Notes: generated by a model from the letters alone, not told the origin. A DNA stretch of 64,000 bases from Kuschelorhynchus macadamiae (GCA_030620095.1 JAUTXW010003824.1:310001-374000), one strand, 5' to 3'; shown: positions 23,812-35,152, counted from the first letter of the stretch. Made by a program: numbers and translations.

Positions 23812-26018
23812 CAGTGTGTCTACTTAAGTTCTCTGCATATGGGAAACTTTTTTATTAGTAGTTTTACGGAAAAAAGTTACTCTTTATAAAAAGTTCTGCT
23901 TTCTGCCAAAATAATATTAAAATATTCAAACTTGAGATTGTATATACAGGCTGGTCAAAAATTTCAAAAAATCGAAATTGACTCAAGAGAAAAGTACCTT
24001 TAATTTTTATTTTATAGCAAAATGTAATACAAAATCTTACTTAGAATAAAAAAACATATCTAGCACTAGATTCGTTGCTTCCTATCTGAAATCACTTCTT
24101 AAGGAATGTCAAATTTTGGCTTTTTACTGGCAAGTCCAGTTTCTTTCTTTTGTTCCTACCTACATACCTACAAAATTTCCTTATTTATCGATTGTTGATA
24201 ATGGCATTGTCACTGCCATTGTCAACCACAATATCGTATTACTTTATTGAAACATCAGTTTAAATATTATAGTAAAAAGAAATGCCGCTGAAATTAAGCA
24301 AAGAAGATAAAATTGAAATAATTTTAATTGTCGGAGAAAATTATAAAACATTTCGAGAAGCTGCAGACATTTTTAACAGCAGACACCCCGATAAAATTAT
24401 ACATTAGACAACAGTGGGGAATATTCTAACTAAATTCAAGACTTTTGGAAATGTAGAAAATAACTTCACTAATTTTAATTCTAATAAACATTACATGCAA
24501 ATAACTTAATTAACAATAAAAACTAACTGTTCCGTCACTGCACATTTGCCTCAACATATCCACCATCTCTTTTCATACAGGTAACCGTTCTTACAGAAAA
24601 TTCTCTTAAAACGTTTCTAATCATGGCAGGCGTTATGGCCTGTATCGCTTCCCTAATTACCCTCTCCAAATGATCAACATTCTGAAATGGCTTCTTTAGA
24701 TACAGAAATAATCATGAGGGTTCAAGTCCGGAGATCTAGCTGGCCAGAAAATATTACAATACCTGTCGATTACTCGTCCATTAAAGATAAAATTTAAGTA
24801 TTGTCTTACATCCCTTGCTCCGTGGAATGGCGCGTCATCCTGCTGGTACCATATTTGGAACCTCTCACTTATGGGTAGTTCATGAATAAAATCGTAAATA
24901 AGTATTTAGAAAATCCAAGTAGCGTAGACTATTTAAATTATGTCGAAAAAAAACTGATCCAATTACTCCATCTTTATAAATTCCGCACCACACATTTGTT
25001 TTGAATGAATACTGATCACGAGTTTGTATAACAAAATTAGGATTAACGTCACTCCACCAACGACAGTTTTGCGAACTTACATTGGAAGTAAACGTTGCTT
25101 CATCGGTAAAAATAATGCGTCTTGCCATGAAAGGATCATCAAGCTCCCCTTGTATCAGACAGCAAAACTCGAACCGTCGCTCAAAGTCTCCTGGTCTCAA
25201 GGTATATATAAATTTTGGTTTGTAAGGTCGAAAACGTTATTTGGCAATGGTGCTGACCTTTTGCGTAGGGACTTTTTAGGGTCTTCGATCGCAGAGAGCA
25301 TTACTTGATTTGTAGTTTCGTCATTCGCAACCCTTAACCTCCGTTTCTTGTTAAAGTTATTTTCTACATTTCCAAAAGTCTTGAATCTAGTTAGAATATT
25401 CCCCACTGTTGTGAAATGTATAATTTTATCGGGGTGTCTGTTGTTAAAAATGTCTGCTGCCTCTCGAAATGTTTTATAATTTTCCCCGACAATTAAAATT
25501 GCTTCAATTTTATCTTCTTTGCTTAATTTCAGCGGCATTTCCTTTTACTATAATATTCAAACTGATGTTTCAATAAAGTAATACAATATTGTGGTTGACA
25601 ATGGCAGCGACATTGCCATTATCAACAATCGATAAATAAGGAAATTTTGCTGGTATGTAGGTAGGAACAAAAGTAAGAAACTGGACTTGCCAGTAAGAAG
25701 CCAAAGTTTTATATTCCTTAAGAAGTGATTTCAGATAGGAAGCAACGAATCTAGTGCTAGATATGTTTTTTTATTCTAAGTAAGATTTTGTATTACATTT
25801 TGCTATAAAATAAAAATTAAAGGTAATTTTCTATTGAGTCGATTTCGATTTTTTGGAATTTTTAACCATCCTGTATATGCAATCTCAAGTTTGAATATTT
25901 TAATATTATTTTGGCAGAAAGCAGAACTTTTTATAAAGAGTAACTTTTTTCCGTAAAACTACTAATAAAAAAGTTTCCCATATGTAGAGAACCTAAGTAG
26001 AAACACTGTATACACTAC
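23812..26018 (-). mobile_element. mariner-like element with about 655-bp inverted arms
   Basis: The left arm (about 23812-24468) and right arm (about 25366-26018) are near-identical inverted copies. Shared blocks include AAGTTACTCTTTATAAA, the end of the 5' leader (TTATCGATTGTTGATAATG), and the first roughly 62 codons of the transposase. The left arm therefore carries an extra inverted copy of the gene's 5' end after its 3' end. The two arms differ by few bases, suggesting a young duplication or conversion. Confidence 0.85.
24535..25538 (-). pseudogene. mariner-like transposase
   Basis: Start at 25538 (MPLKLSKEDKIEAILIVGEN), N-terminal helix-turn-helix, then FERRFEFCCLIQ and IIFTDEATF (first Asp), FKTNVWCGIYKDGVIG, YQQDDAPFHGARDV (second Asp), WPARSPDLNPHDYFLYLK (third Asp) and a C-terminus ending GGYVEANVQ* near 24535. 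About 335 codons. All three catalytic blocks are present, but at least two frameshifts (near 25200 and 24880) break it. The N-terminal part is repeated, inverted, at 24282-24468. Confidence 0.85.
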
Positions 26019-26133
26019 AAAATAACAGCTAAAAAACAATATTATAGAATTTAAAATTCGCTATGTGAGACATCTTCAGATGTATCTCTATCGTATTCAG
26101 ATACCGAAAAAAATACTGAATTTATTTGGACAT

Positions 26134-27170
26134 CTAACAGTTTTTCTCGATCCCACTACTCCATAATAATTTTCTCGGTACTACTACCACTTTTCTCCAA
26201 TTGTCCTCTGATATATGACCTAAAGAGTCTTGCCATACCTTTAGAACTTCTTCTAATGTAAATCCTGCGTCAACATGTTTTTCATAATAATATTTTGCGT
26301 CGGCCCATATTAGCTCGATGGCATTAAATTGGCAGTGGTAATGAGGTAAGCGCAAAATCTCATGTCCATGTTCCCTCAAAATTTGATCCACTGCGTAAAT
26401 CCTTTGTGTTTTTAAAGATTTTGCTATTGAAAGCAGTTCTGTTTTCGATAAATTTGAAGCGGGATTTTGATTTTTTGTTAATAACCACTGAAAAATTTCA
26501 CTTTTTTTCACGATTAATTTGGTTTTTTGTTTAAAATTCTAGAATAATATGATGTATTGTCCAAAACTATTAATGAGGGTGTGTCTAAATCTGAAATAAG
26601 CATTTCCTTTAGCCACTTTCCAAAAGATTCATTATTCATGCTGTCGTGGTAATCAGCACTTTTCGATGTGGATGAAAATATTAGGTTGGCCCCAAAAACA
26701 AATTCACTAGATGAATTAGCATGCAAAACAATAAATCTTTTTCCCGGACCACAACCTTTTTTTTAACTGACTTAGTCGAATTATCTTACCAGGATTTCGA
26801 TCCACTCCCATTGGAAAAAACCCATATTTCGTCCAAAAAAAAAAAAGTTTCCTTAATTTTGAATTCAAATTTTTAACATTATAAAGGTGACATTTGGTAA
26901 CTCACACAAATATCTTCAATTGCAGTCTTTTCTATGCCTAAATCCTAGATGCTTGATTAATTTTGACAAAGATTTAAGCCCAATTTCTAAAATCCCACGG
27001 TTCCTTAAACTGTCCTTTAAAACTGGAAGTCTTATGTGAACGTTTGATTTGTATAAGTCGTATATTACATTTCTTACATCCATCTTCATGCACCTGTTTA
27101 AATCTTGAGTTTTGCTGTTTTTTCGTTTTCTTTTTTCGCTGGAATATTATCGTGTTTTTCTTTAACAATC
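26134..27170 (-). pseudogene. IS630/Tc1-superfamily transposase (DDE_3 type)
   Basis: N-terminal fragments read RLPVLKDSLRNRGI and LIKHLGFRHRKD (27030-26930). Then come GVDRNPGK, LHANSSSEFVFGANLIF-like and DTPSLIVLDNTSYYS (second Asp block, N.SYH in the family), and LRLPHYHCQFNAIELIWADAK (third block with Glu), ending around 26134. It has several frameshifts and stops. The same protein class occurs at 43900-45226, but the two are clearly different subfamilies. Element ends were not found; it lies directly before the CACTGGCC terminus at 27397. Confidence 0.75.
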
Positions 27171-27396
27171 CTTTACGGTTCTTATGTTCAACTTTAGTGC
27201 TTGTGATACTTTTTTATGGACAGACTGTGGATTTATTACGTTACAGTTTTCTGTATGTACATTTTCTTTGCTTCTCTTCAAAATAGCTTACTAAATTTAG
27301 CACCATTTTCTTCGTTCGAGGATTTAAAAAAACCAGCAAACATTAAATTTACAGAGGTGGGCAAACCAATAAATTATCTCAAACACTATTCGATTG

Positions 27397-29592
27397 ATAA
27401 CACTGGCCGACAAGATTTTTCTAACACAGGCCAGCTCTTTATTTTCACAATGGAAATTTCCTCCCAATAATAAAAAAAATATTCGGAAAGCCCTAATACG
27501 TACCATTTTTTAATAGCCTAATTAGAACCTTTTATATTGGCAGGTAAACAATTTTATTGTGGGATGGCTAAAATGGGTCCATTTTACAACGGAAAAATTA
27601 CCTAGACTTGGTTGTTTACAACATTAGACATAAAATAAACGTTAAACATCACTCTTCTGTTGAGTTTCGAATTGAGTGGTTCTCCGTGTATCGATAAGCA
27701 AGTGTATGTGAAGACGAGAATGTCGAGTCAAACGCGCCGAAGTTGCAAAATTTCTCCTGACAAATTTTGTTATATTTGTGGAGAATTTCAGGTGATATCA
27801 CAAGCCAGGCCATTTTCCGAAAATGTAAAAAAAGCCTACTTTAAATATTTTGGTGTGTTAATCGGGGATCAAGATAAGCGGTGTGCTGTGTTAGTTGTAG
27901 TGTATCATTGGTGCAGTGGATGAAGGGAAAGAGAAAAAGTATGCCTTTTGCAGTTCCAATGGTATGACGAGAACCCACCAATCATTATGACGATTGTTTT
28001 TTTTGCCTGACAAAGACTGAAGGTTATTCCAAGAAGGGAAATCACAATATAGAATATCCAAATTTGCAGTCTGCCATACGACCATCAGGTAGCTCAGAAG
28101 AATAGTGCACCGATCCCACTTTTACCACAGGTCCCAATTCCGGCGAGCCGCATTTGATTGTTCAAAGTGAATTAAACGATTTAGTACGTGATTTGGGGTT
28201 ATTCAAGCAACAGTCAGAACTTCTGGGTTCCCGTCTTAAGGAATGAAGCCGATTGGCCAAAGAAACAAAAATTACGAATTTCAGAAAAAGAAATGTTTTC
28301 TGAATTCTACAGTATAGAAAATTGGTTGTGCGCGTATACTGATATAGACAGTTTAATGCGGGAACTTGATATTGAACATTCTTCCCGTGAGTGGCGCTTA
28401 TTCATAGACTCATCTAAATATAGTTTAAAAGCTGTGTTATTGGATAATGGAAATTTAAAACCCTCTATACCAGTTGCCCATTCAGTTGCAATGAAAGAAA
28501 ATTATGAAAATATGCTCACGATTTTGGATAAAATAAACTATAATAGGTATAAACGGCAGATATGTGGGGTCTTAAAAGTTATAGCGATTTTAGTGGGATT
28601 TCAGGAGGGATTTACAAAATATTGCTGTTTTCTTTGTTTATGGGGCAGTCGTGCAATAAATCAGCATTACGTAACAAAAATTTGGCCAAAAAGAAGCGAA
28701 TTTCAACCGGGATCTCAAAATGTTAAATTTATACCTCTTGTTGATCTCAAAAATGTCCTTTTGCCTCCTCTTCACATTAAACTTGGGCTGCTGCAAAACT
28801 TTTTGAAGGCTTTGAATAAAGATGGTGATGGATTTAAATACCTAAAACAAGTCTTTCCCCAGTTAAGTGATGCCAAATTAAAAGAAGGAATTTTTATTGG
28901 GCCACAAATCAGAAAATTGCCGGACGATGTCAATTTTACGGAAAAGCTTACCAAGCGGGAACTCAGGGCATGGAATTCATTTGTTAATGTAGTAAGAGGA
29001 TTTTTAGGCAACAATATAGGTGAAAAGTATGAACAATTAATTAATGAACTCTTAGATGCCTATAAAGTGCTTGGTGCTAGAATATCATTAAACATTCACT
29101 TCCTCCATTCCCATCTGCCATTTTTTCCTAAAAATTTGGGAGCTGTCAGTGACGAGCAGGGTGAAAGGTTTCACCAAGATATCAGAACAGTGGAAATTCG
29201 GTACCAAGTACGATGGGATCCAGCCATGATGGATGACTACTGTTGGTTTTTGAAGAGAGAAGATAGGACACCTCATAAACGGAAAAAATAAAGTTTAATT
29301 AGTGTTCTAAGTTAATATTTTTCTCGTTTGCTTTTCTCTTAGATGCATGGTATGTTGATAGGCGAAAACTATGTAACATAGTCAATAAACAGGGTTAAGA
29401 ATTTTCTGAAATAATTTTTTCTATAGATATTAAGTATCGTAACATTCGATATTCGTTCTACAACTCTAACAAGAAAACCCCACGTGGTACAACTTTCTAT
29501 TTATCATTTTCGTATTTGGATAGGTCCATTCTATTAGATTATGCTATTCTGATTTGTGTTACAACAAATTTTTCTTTTTGTGGGCCAGTGTA
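27397..29592 (+). mobile_element. CACTGGCC element, copy A
   Basis: Left end CACTGGCCGACAAGATTTTT; right end (inverted) CACTGGCCCACAAAAAG. Both ends are flanked by TAA (GATAA before, TAATT after), which would fit a 3-bp target duplication. Internally it holds one degraded copy of the zinc-finger protein family described at 27720. The terminal and internal sequences are shared with copy B at 47490-49690. The CACTG start and 3-bp duplication recall the CACTA/CMC superfamily; this is inference. Confidence 0.6.
27720..29291 (+). pseudogene. zinc-finger, putative DDE-type transposase family, copy A
   Basis: Conserved order: two N-terminal CxxC pairs (CYIC near residue 15; the second, CVIC in copy B, lost here by a small deletion), a third CxxC (CFFCLTKTE), a helical linker (VRDLGL..QSELLGSRLKE), then LFIDSSKYSLKAVLL, GFTKYCCFLCLWGSRA, LLPPLHIKLGL, ELRAWNSFVNVV.GFLGN, FPKNLG, SDEQGERFHQD and YQVRWD. 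The last 1.0 kb (28291-29291) is open. The N-terminal part has a frameshift near 27870, an in-frame TGA at 27967 where copy C has Trp, and further breaks near 28240-28290. Candidate acids are the Asp of FIDS and the Glu of SDEQGE; I do not know the family's function. Confidence 0.7.
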
Positions 29593-30701
29593 ATTAATGC
29601 ATTATAATAAAGTAGAACAAAATACTCTGAGCAATTATTACTTTTAAACAAATATTTTTTCGGTGTACCTAGTTATATATTAGTAATTAGGTAATCACAT
29701 TTTTACTTTGACGCTTTAAACATATTTTGAATTTTATTTTTAACAATTCTAAACCAACCCTTGTCTTAGTAGATATACAAATGCAGTGGGACGAAAATAA
29801 TACTAAAAAAATAATAAAACGATACACCCGACTTATTAGACTGCCGACCACTTTACCTGCAATTTACAGTGTATTTTGCTAATATTTAAATTTAAAATAA
29901 TATTTTCTTTCTAAAGGGATAAAGATTATCCGAATAATACAAAAACTTTTTCTGAAAATCGATGCAGCAATTATTTCTTTATAGCACACTTACAAATTAT
30001 CGAGCAAATTATGTAATAAACTGCTACCTGCTCTATTTAATAACGTGAAAGAAAATTGCTGAAAATTTTTTATTTCTTTCTCTAGTCGACAATTATTAAG
30101 CATAACTAATTATACTGAAAATGTTGAAGAACTGGATCCGAAAAGAAAACAAAGATATCATAAAATAAAAATGGGCTAATATATTTACTGGTTCAGGCAT
30201 CAACAAGTAATTTCTCTAATCTTTAAAAAATAGTTAAATTTATTTGTTGTTTTATAATATTCTTCAGCACCTACTGATATTTGTTTTCCATAATAATTAA
30301 CGTTTGGATGTCCGAATGGGATAGACTGGCGAATACTAATTTAATTGTGTAAAAGCTTTGCTTCTGATTTTAATTAATATCGATTTAAATTGTCTATTAT
30401 TTAACGAAAGGGTAAGAGTGAGTTACAATAGACAATGCATTAAAAATGGTTATTTCTAGTAACTATGAATGATGAATGGTTTAGGGACAAAACATATGAG
30501 AAGCCCTTCGCTTCAGAAGATAAAATTATCATCCCACTTCATCTCAACAAAATAATTTATTTAATGTTTGGTTTTGAGTATTTACATAATATATAAAGAT
30601 TAACGTTACAAGCAGTTAAAAAAAGTTTTTTTTCAGTTGTTCTAAGTTTGAAAATATGACAAATCTAACTTTCAGAAAAAGTAAAAACAAATAACACTTA
30701 C
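29593..30701. other. carboxylesterase intron 1, right part
   Basis: AT-rich, no gene or element recognised. Confidence 0.5.
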
Positions 30702-30768
30702 AATTCACTAGTGCAAAAATAAGTAAAGTAGTAAACAGGAACGTCATCACAAACTTGAATAAAAACAT
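30702..30768 (-). CDS. carboxylesterase exon 1 (start and signal peptide)
   Basis: ATG at 30768-30766 opens 22 codons, nearly all hydrophobic after a Lys (MFLFKFV...LLIFALVN), followed by a GTAAGTG donor at 30701. The single leftover base T joins GT of exon 2 to give Cys, keeping the frame. A hydrophobic leader directly before the esterase domain is the expected secretion signal. The start is the only ATG fitting both the splice phase and a signal peptide; the preceding minus-strand sequence offers no longer frame. Confidence 0.85.
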
Positions 30769-30880
30769 ATACTACGTAAGGAAATGTAAGGAAATCTATT
30801 TTTACAAATTAAAACATAGTATTTTCCTAATAATTAGCATTGCGTCCCTGTAATTAAACCGGTCCAGTGGTGTACAATAA

Positions 30881-30886
30881 TTTATA
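30881..30886 (-). promoter_or_regulatory. possible TATA box of the carboxylesterase
   Basis: Minus-strand TATAAA (in GTACTATAAATTATTG) about 115 bp upstream of the ATG. In so AT-rich a region this may be chance. An imperfect palindromic X-box-like GTTGCCATGGTAAT lies further upstream at 31125-31138. Confidence 0.25.
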
Positions 30887-31204
30887 GTACTCAAGTAAAC
30901 TAGTCAAAATCAAATAAGGCTTATTTTTAAAGTGCATGTATCTTGATGATAGAGTTGCGGAGCTTGGGAAAAGTCGAAAACAGTTTCCGAAAGTGGATAA
31001 GTTGCCGTATTTGGCATTTTTTTTTTGACATTTCGCACTGAAATTAAACATTAGTTTAACGATTTAATAATGTACTTATTATTTGCTAAACACAGATTTC
31101 AAATCTGAGGTGACCGATTGTTGGGTTGCCATGGTAATTGCAAAGCAATTTGGAATGAAATATGTATGTGTCAATAACAGTTAATTATTAAGTTTTGCTG
31201 TTTA

Positions 31205-31745
31205 ATTTAAGGTAAAAATGTTTGATACTGAAGGGAATGAACTGAAGATTTGTTGCCAAAAAACTTAATAAAGCAAATGTTTAAAAGAAGTTTAAGGAAT
31301 GTTGTTAACCAAATACGGTAAATCATATATCAGAAAATATTATACTTGCTTATTTTCACGAAAAGGAGAAAGTTCTAAAAGTTTCACCCTTGTGGTAGAG
31401 TACTCTATGATAAAAGCCACGTTAGAAGTCAAAGAAACGTTTTTGAAACGAAAATCCATTGGATATCGTGCAAAAAAATCCAAAATATTTACTAGAGAGC
31501 AAATATTTATGTTTTTAGAAGAAGTTCCCGATGAAAAATACTTATTTTTAAAAGCTCCCACCATTATCACTATTGCTGGACCATGTTGTAGAAAGGAATT
31601 AGTCAAAATGACCATTTACGGTGCTCAAAACGAAAATGGTTTGATAGTCAAAATTCCTCATACAAAAAATAACAAGTAGCGTTTTTTTTCATCGTGTCTG
31701 ATGGAAAATAACAAAAATTTCAACTTGTTATAGTTAGTAAATATT
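31205..31745 (+). pseudogene. Crypton-like tyrosine recombinase, N-terminal and central fragment
   Basis: Reads (with one frame break before 31299) EGNELKIC, then KSYIRKYYTCLFSRKGESSKSF, IKATLEVKETF, GYRAKKSKIFTREQIFMFL, EVPDEKYLFLKAP, IAGPCCRKELVKMTIYG and KIPHTKNNK. In insect Crypton proteins (a DNA-transposon group using a tyrosine recombinase) the matching stretch is F..EAPD..YL..KV....GI.GACRREEL..L....I, with the first catalytic Arg in RREEL. Here that position reads CRKEL, so one basic residue is changed. The C-terminal catalytic HxxR and Tyr are absent. A truncated remnant. Confidence 0.6.
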
Positions 31746-31799
31746 AGCTGTTCCTCATGGTTGCTTTTTTTATCTATGAGCAGACCACGAAGGTCGAAG

Positions 31800-32022
31800 G
31801 TCTAAGTACTAGCAAAAATCCATTATAGCTTACGCAATAGATAACTCATTTAAATGGGACAACTTGAACCGATCCTGAGACATCAATGCTCGCCAAAACT
31901 ATATTATTTCGTGCGACAACCCTCGAACGCTAAGTATTATTTTATTCAAAAAGCAGTTTTATTTTCCGCGTTAATTTCCCTTATTTAGGAGGGCCTGAAC
32001 GTTGCCGTGTCTTGTTCGATCT
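31800..32022 (-). pseudogene. LINE 3' end, left of the hAT insertion
   Basis: Continuation of the LINE at 34625-35152, separated from it by the hAT at 32023-34624 and its target duplication TTCGATCT. Minus-strand residues after the junction no longer carry strong motifs. Assigned mainly by continuity. Confidence 0.4.
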
Positions 32023-34624
32023 CAGTGGCGGCTCTACCATAGGGTCATTTGGTCAATGACCACCCAAAAATATTTCAGAAAATAAATTATTCGTTTGACC
32101 GTCTCTCCTAATAGTTGTAATAAAATGCGAACCTTGGGAAAAGTTAAATACGCTACACTATTAGCCGCGAGTGGCGGTTCGAATGGTCTCTTTCCGTTTC
32201 TTAGGCGTAATAAAATAGCTATACTAAGCTAGGCAGGGCAGTCCGAATTGCCCTGATTGCCTTAAAGCTTGACGAAAATACCCGAAGATTTCACAGTTAC
32301 CGAGCGACAGCCGAACGCGATAGCAAACGGAATATGAAATCGCGATTTGGGATTTGGTGATGTGACTTAAGAACATACAGGAAAAAAAATGTTGGTACTG
32401 ACTAGTGCAAAAAAATTAACAACTATAAAGTGCTTACGAACTTAATTTTGCAAAAATAATCAATTTCAAGGTGGTCTCTCTTTGAATTGTGAATGTTGAA
32501 GAAATAAAATGTCGGTAGTGCAAAAAATTAAACAACTAAAGAGTACTAACGAGCTTAATTTTGAGAAATAACCGAATTCAAGGTAAGTGGTCGCCCTTTG
32601 CAAGAACTTAGTATACGACAAACTAGTAAAGAGGTTCATCGAAACTTTCGCAAATGTATGTACGATTTAGCTAACTGGATATGTGGCTGTGTCTCTAACT
32701 CATTTTACTGTTATGTTTGTTTGTTGTTTTCTAAGGACTCGTCGGTCGATGGTGCAAAACCGGTGTTAAAGACTTAAAACACTAAAATAAAAAAATATGA
32801 GTTTTCAGCAGATCACATGAAATGTTCGGTGAACTATGTTATGGTTTGAAGTGTTGATATTTGCACTCAGCTAGCCACAGCTTATAGAAAATCTCTTAGA
32901 GATTTTAATGAACATGTATCCAAAAATCGTTATATTTTAAACAAAATTATAGATTGTGTAAAATTTTATGGGACATTCGAGCTTGCACTACGTAGCCATG
33001 ATGAAATGGCTTTGTCTGAAAATCCAGGGGTTTTTTGAGGGCATATAAATTTTGTTGAGGAGTTGGATCCAATTTTTAAAGAGTATATGCAGAATGCAAC
33101 TGTCTTTAAAGGAACATCTAAATCCATTCAAAATGACCTACTAGACTCTATGCTGGCTGTCGCTCAGAAACAAATTAAGCAAGACATTCAGTCAGCTAAA
33201 TATGTTGTTGTGCAAGTAGACGAAACCATTGACAGTTTCACCAAAACCCAAATGGTTATTATAACACATTATATTTTGTCTGGCATTGTCCGTGAACGGT
33301 TTGTTAAATTTGTAAATCCTTTAGGGACCACAGCTTCACACCTTACAGACGTAATTCTTCATGAATTAGAAAATCTAGGCATTAATAATACCCCCGAGAA
33401 ATGAATTGGGCAAAGTTACAATGTGGCGTCCACTATGAGTGGAAAATTAGAAGACGTACAAAAAAAAATTGAAGAGCATTATCCTGCCGCTAATTTTGTA
33501 CATTGTTATGACCACCAATTCAATTTAATGTTACAGAAAACAGCAGGTCAAGATAAAAATGTAAAAGTTTTCTTTGCAAATTTACACGGTTTCTCAACAT
33601 TCTTTAGTCGATCTCCAAAGCGCACAGCAGTTCTTGATGAGTTGGTTAAAGTTCGCTTACCTAAAGCTGCTGCCATGAGGTGGTACTTTAATGTACGTTG
33701 TGTAGAAACTGTGTTTGCTTATCAAGCAGACAGGTTATTATGTTTAGAAAAAATAATTGAAATGGAAGAAGATGCCAACACAATTAACCAAGCCATTGGT
33801 TTAATAGGCTTTTTACAAAATGTAGATTTTTTATTTTGGTTGAACTTCTTCCATCTTATAATGTCCCATTGTGAAATACTTTTTAATGAACTTCAAAAAC
33901 GTGTTATCGATGTTTTATCAGTAGAAAAATACATAGACTCCTTTAAACGTTCCATCCAAGCAGTTCGCGATGAAAGTCTAAACGACCTATCTTCATAAAT
34001 GCCTTCAATTTCATCTAATGCTAGTAAACGGCTACGTACAAATGAAGATTCTAAACGTCGAGTCGCTTTGGAGGTCTGTGACATATTAATTTCTGAATTG
34101 CACCATTGATTTAGTTTCAGTGATCATTTAGTGATCAGCCAACTATTTTATAGTGATCAATTTGAAAATTACAACAATAATTTTTCATATAATATTCCTA
34201 ATAATCCTTGTATAAATTACTTAAAACTAAAAACTGAACTGCAAGTTATTTATGATTATGCTGATTTTCGTGTGTGTTCTGGAGCTATTTCAATGCTTCA
34301 ACTTTTTATAAATAATAACCTAAGTGATACGTTTTCTGAAACCGTCAAAATATTAACTTTACTGGGTACTTTGCCACCATGGGCCAAGATAGACCATCCG
34401 CTTTAGCAATGTTAAGTATCGAGAAATCGTTTATAAAAGGAATGTGCAATTTTAACGAACGTGTCATTCCGCATTTTTCCGATTCTAAAAAACGAAGAGT
34501 AGACCTGAACTTCAAGAGAATTTAAAGCTCAATTTAAAGGTAAGATATTTACTTTTATTTTAAGTATGCCTATTTTTAAATTTGTTATTGACCTCCCAAT
34601 ATAATTCACCACGAGCCGCCATTA
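32023..34624 (+). mobile_element. hAT element, 2.6 kb, 8-bp target duplication
   Basis: Starts CAGTGGCGGCTC; the right end is GAGCCGCCATTA (two terminal bases mutated from CACTG). Flanked by TTCGATCT at 32015-32022 and 34625-34632. It carries an almost full-length but broken transposase. The 1.3-kb element at 11295 is an internal-deletion derivative of the same family. It is inserted into the 3' part of a LINE on the opposite strand. Confidence 0.92.
32510..34540 (+). pseudogene. hAT transposase (ZMYM1-like type)
   Basis: Start near ATG 32509-32511 (MSVVQKIKQLKS). A TTF-type zinc finger spans 32650-32760 (DLANWICGCVSNSFYCYVCLLFSKD pattern W.CGC..C..C). The catalytic region follows: FVEELDPIFKEYM, KYVVVQVDETIDSFTKTQM (first Asp in VDET), a broken NVASTMSGKLEDVQ, VHCYDHQFNLML (second block, normally HC.AH.LNL), FFSRSPKRTAVLDE..VRLPKAAAMRWYF (RW motif), and C-terminal LSIEKSF at about 34420. 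Stops at 33038 and 33402 and several frameshifts inactivate it. Confidence 0.85.
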
Positions 34625-35152
34625 TTCGATCTACTGCGTAGCTATATTGACTTATTGTACTGGGTACCGTTGTTGCTTTACACAAAGACAGCGAGCGTTT
34701 ATTGATACGTGATTTAAAAACTTGCAAATTAGGAGGAGAAGGAAAGGTATTTGCTGGTAACACATTCTATAATCGGGACACTATGGGAGTAAAGAAGAAA
34801 AGAAAGTAAGAGACCTACATAGTCTTTGCAGTTGGACGGTGAAGGGATGCATGTGGGTCGATGCTCGTACCTCCGTCGCAGGAATGACTAAGGAGGGCAT
34901 AATGGATGAACAGAATCCGTGGCAGTATCTCTAAAAAAGAGACAGATCGCCCACAATTCGACGATGCTCTAGTGATCCAAGCTTCTCTGTTATGTTTGAA
35001 TCATCAATCAGGCGAATAGATCTTCTTTAGACAGAGTCAAGGATATTAACGATTGAAAGAGAGACTGCTATATGTGAGCAGTACTCAAGGCAGGGTCTGA
35101 TTTGCGAAGTGTAAAGGGTATACAGGTTGGCTGAAGGAAAGTATTTTCCAGC
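34625..35152 (-). pseudogene. LINE (jockey/R1-type) reverse transcriptase C-terminus
   Basis: Minus strand reads KYFPSANLYTLYTSQIRPCLEYCSHI, then RRSIRLIDDSNITEKLGSLEHRRIVGDLSLF, RASTHMHPF, and LPANTFPSPPNLQVFKSRINK. This is the thumb and C-terminal part of non-LTR retrotransposon ORF2 (L.Y..QIRP.LEYCSHIW..., LEHRR.VGDLSLFYRY). It is cut at the left by the hAT at 32023-34624 and at the right by the hAT starting at 35153. Frameshifted; inactive. Confidence 0.8.

Noticed and set aside
23676..23858. 60-codon Lys-rich frame that looks coiled-coil-like
   Set aside because: No splice signals or family match; low-complexity composition of AT-rich DNA explains it, and its end overlaps a mariner arm.
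28772..29276. Minus-strand frames of 80 and 62 codons
   Set aside because: They are antisense shadows of the conserved zinc-finger family ORF on the plus strand.
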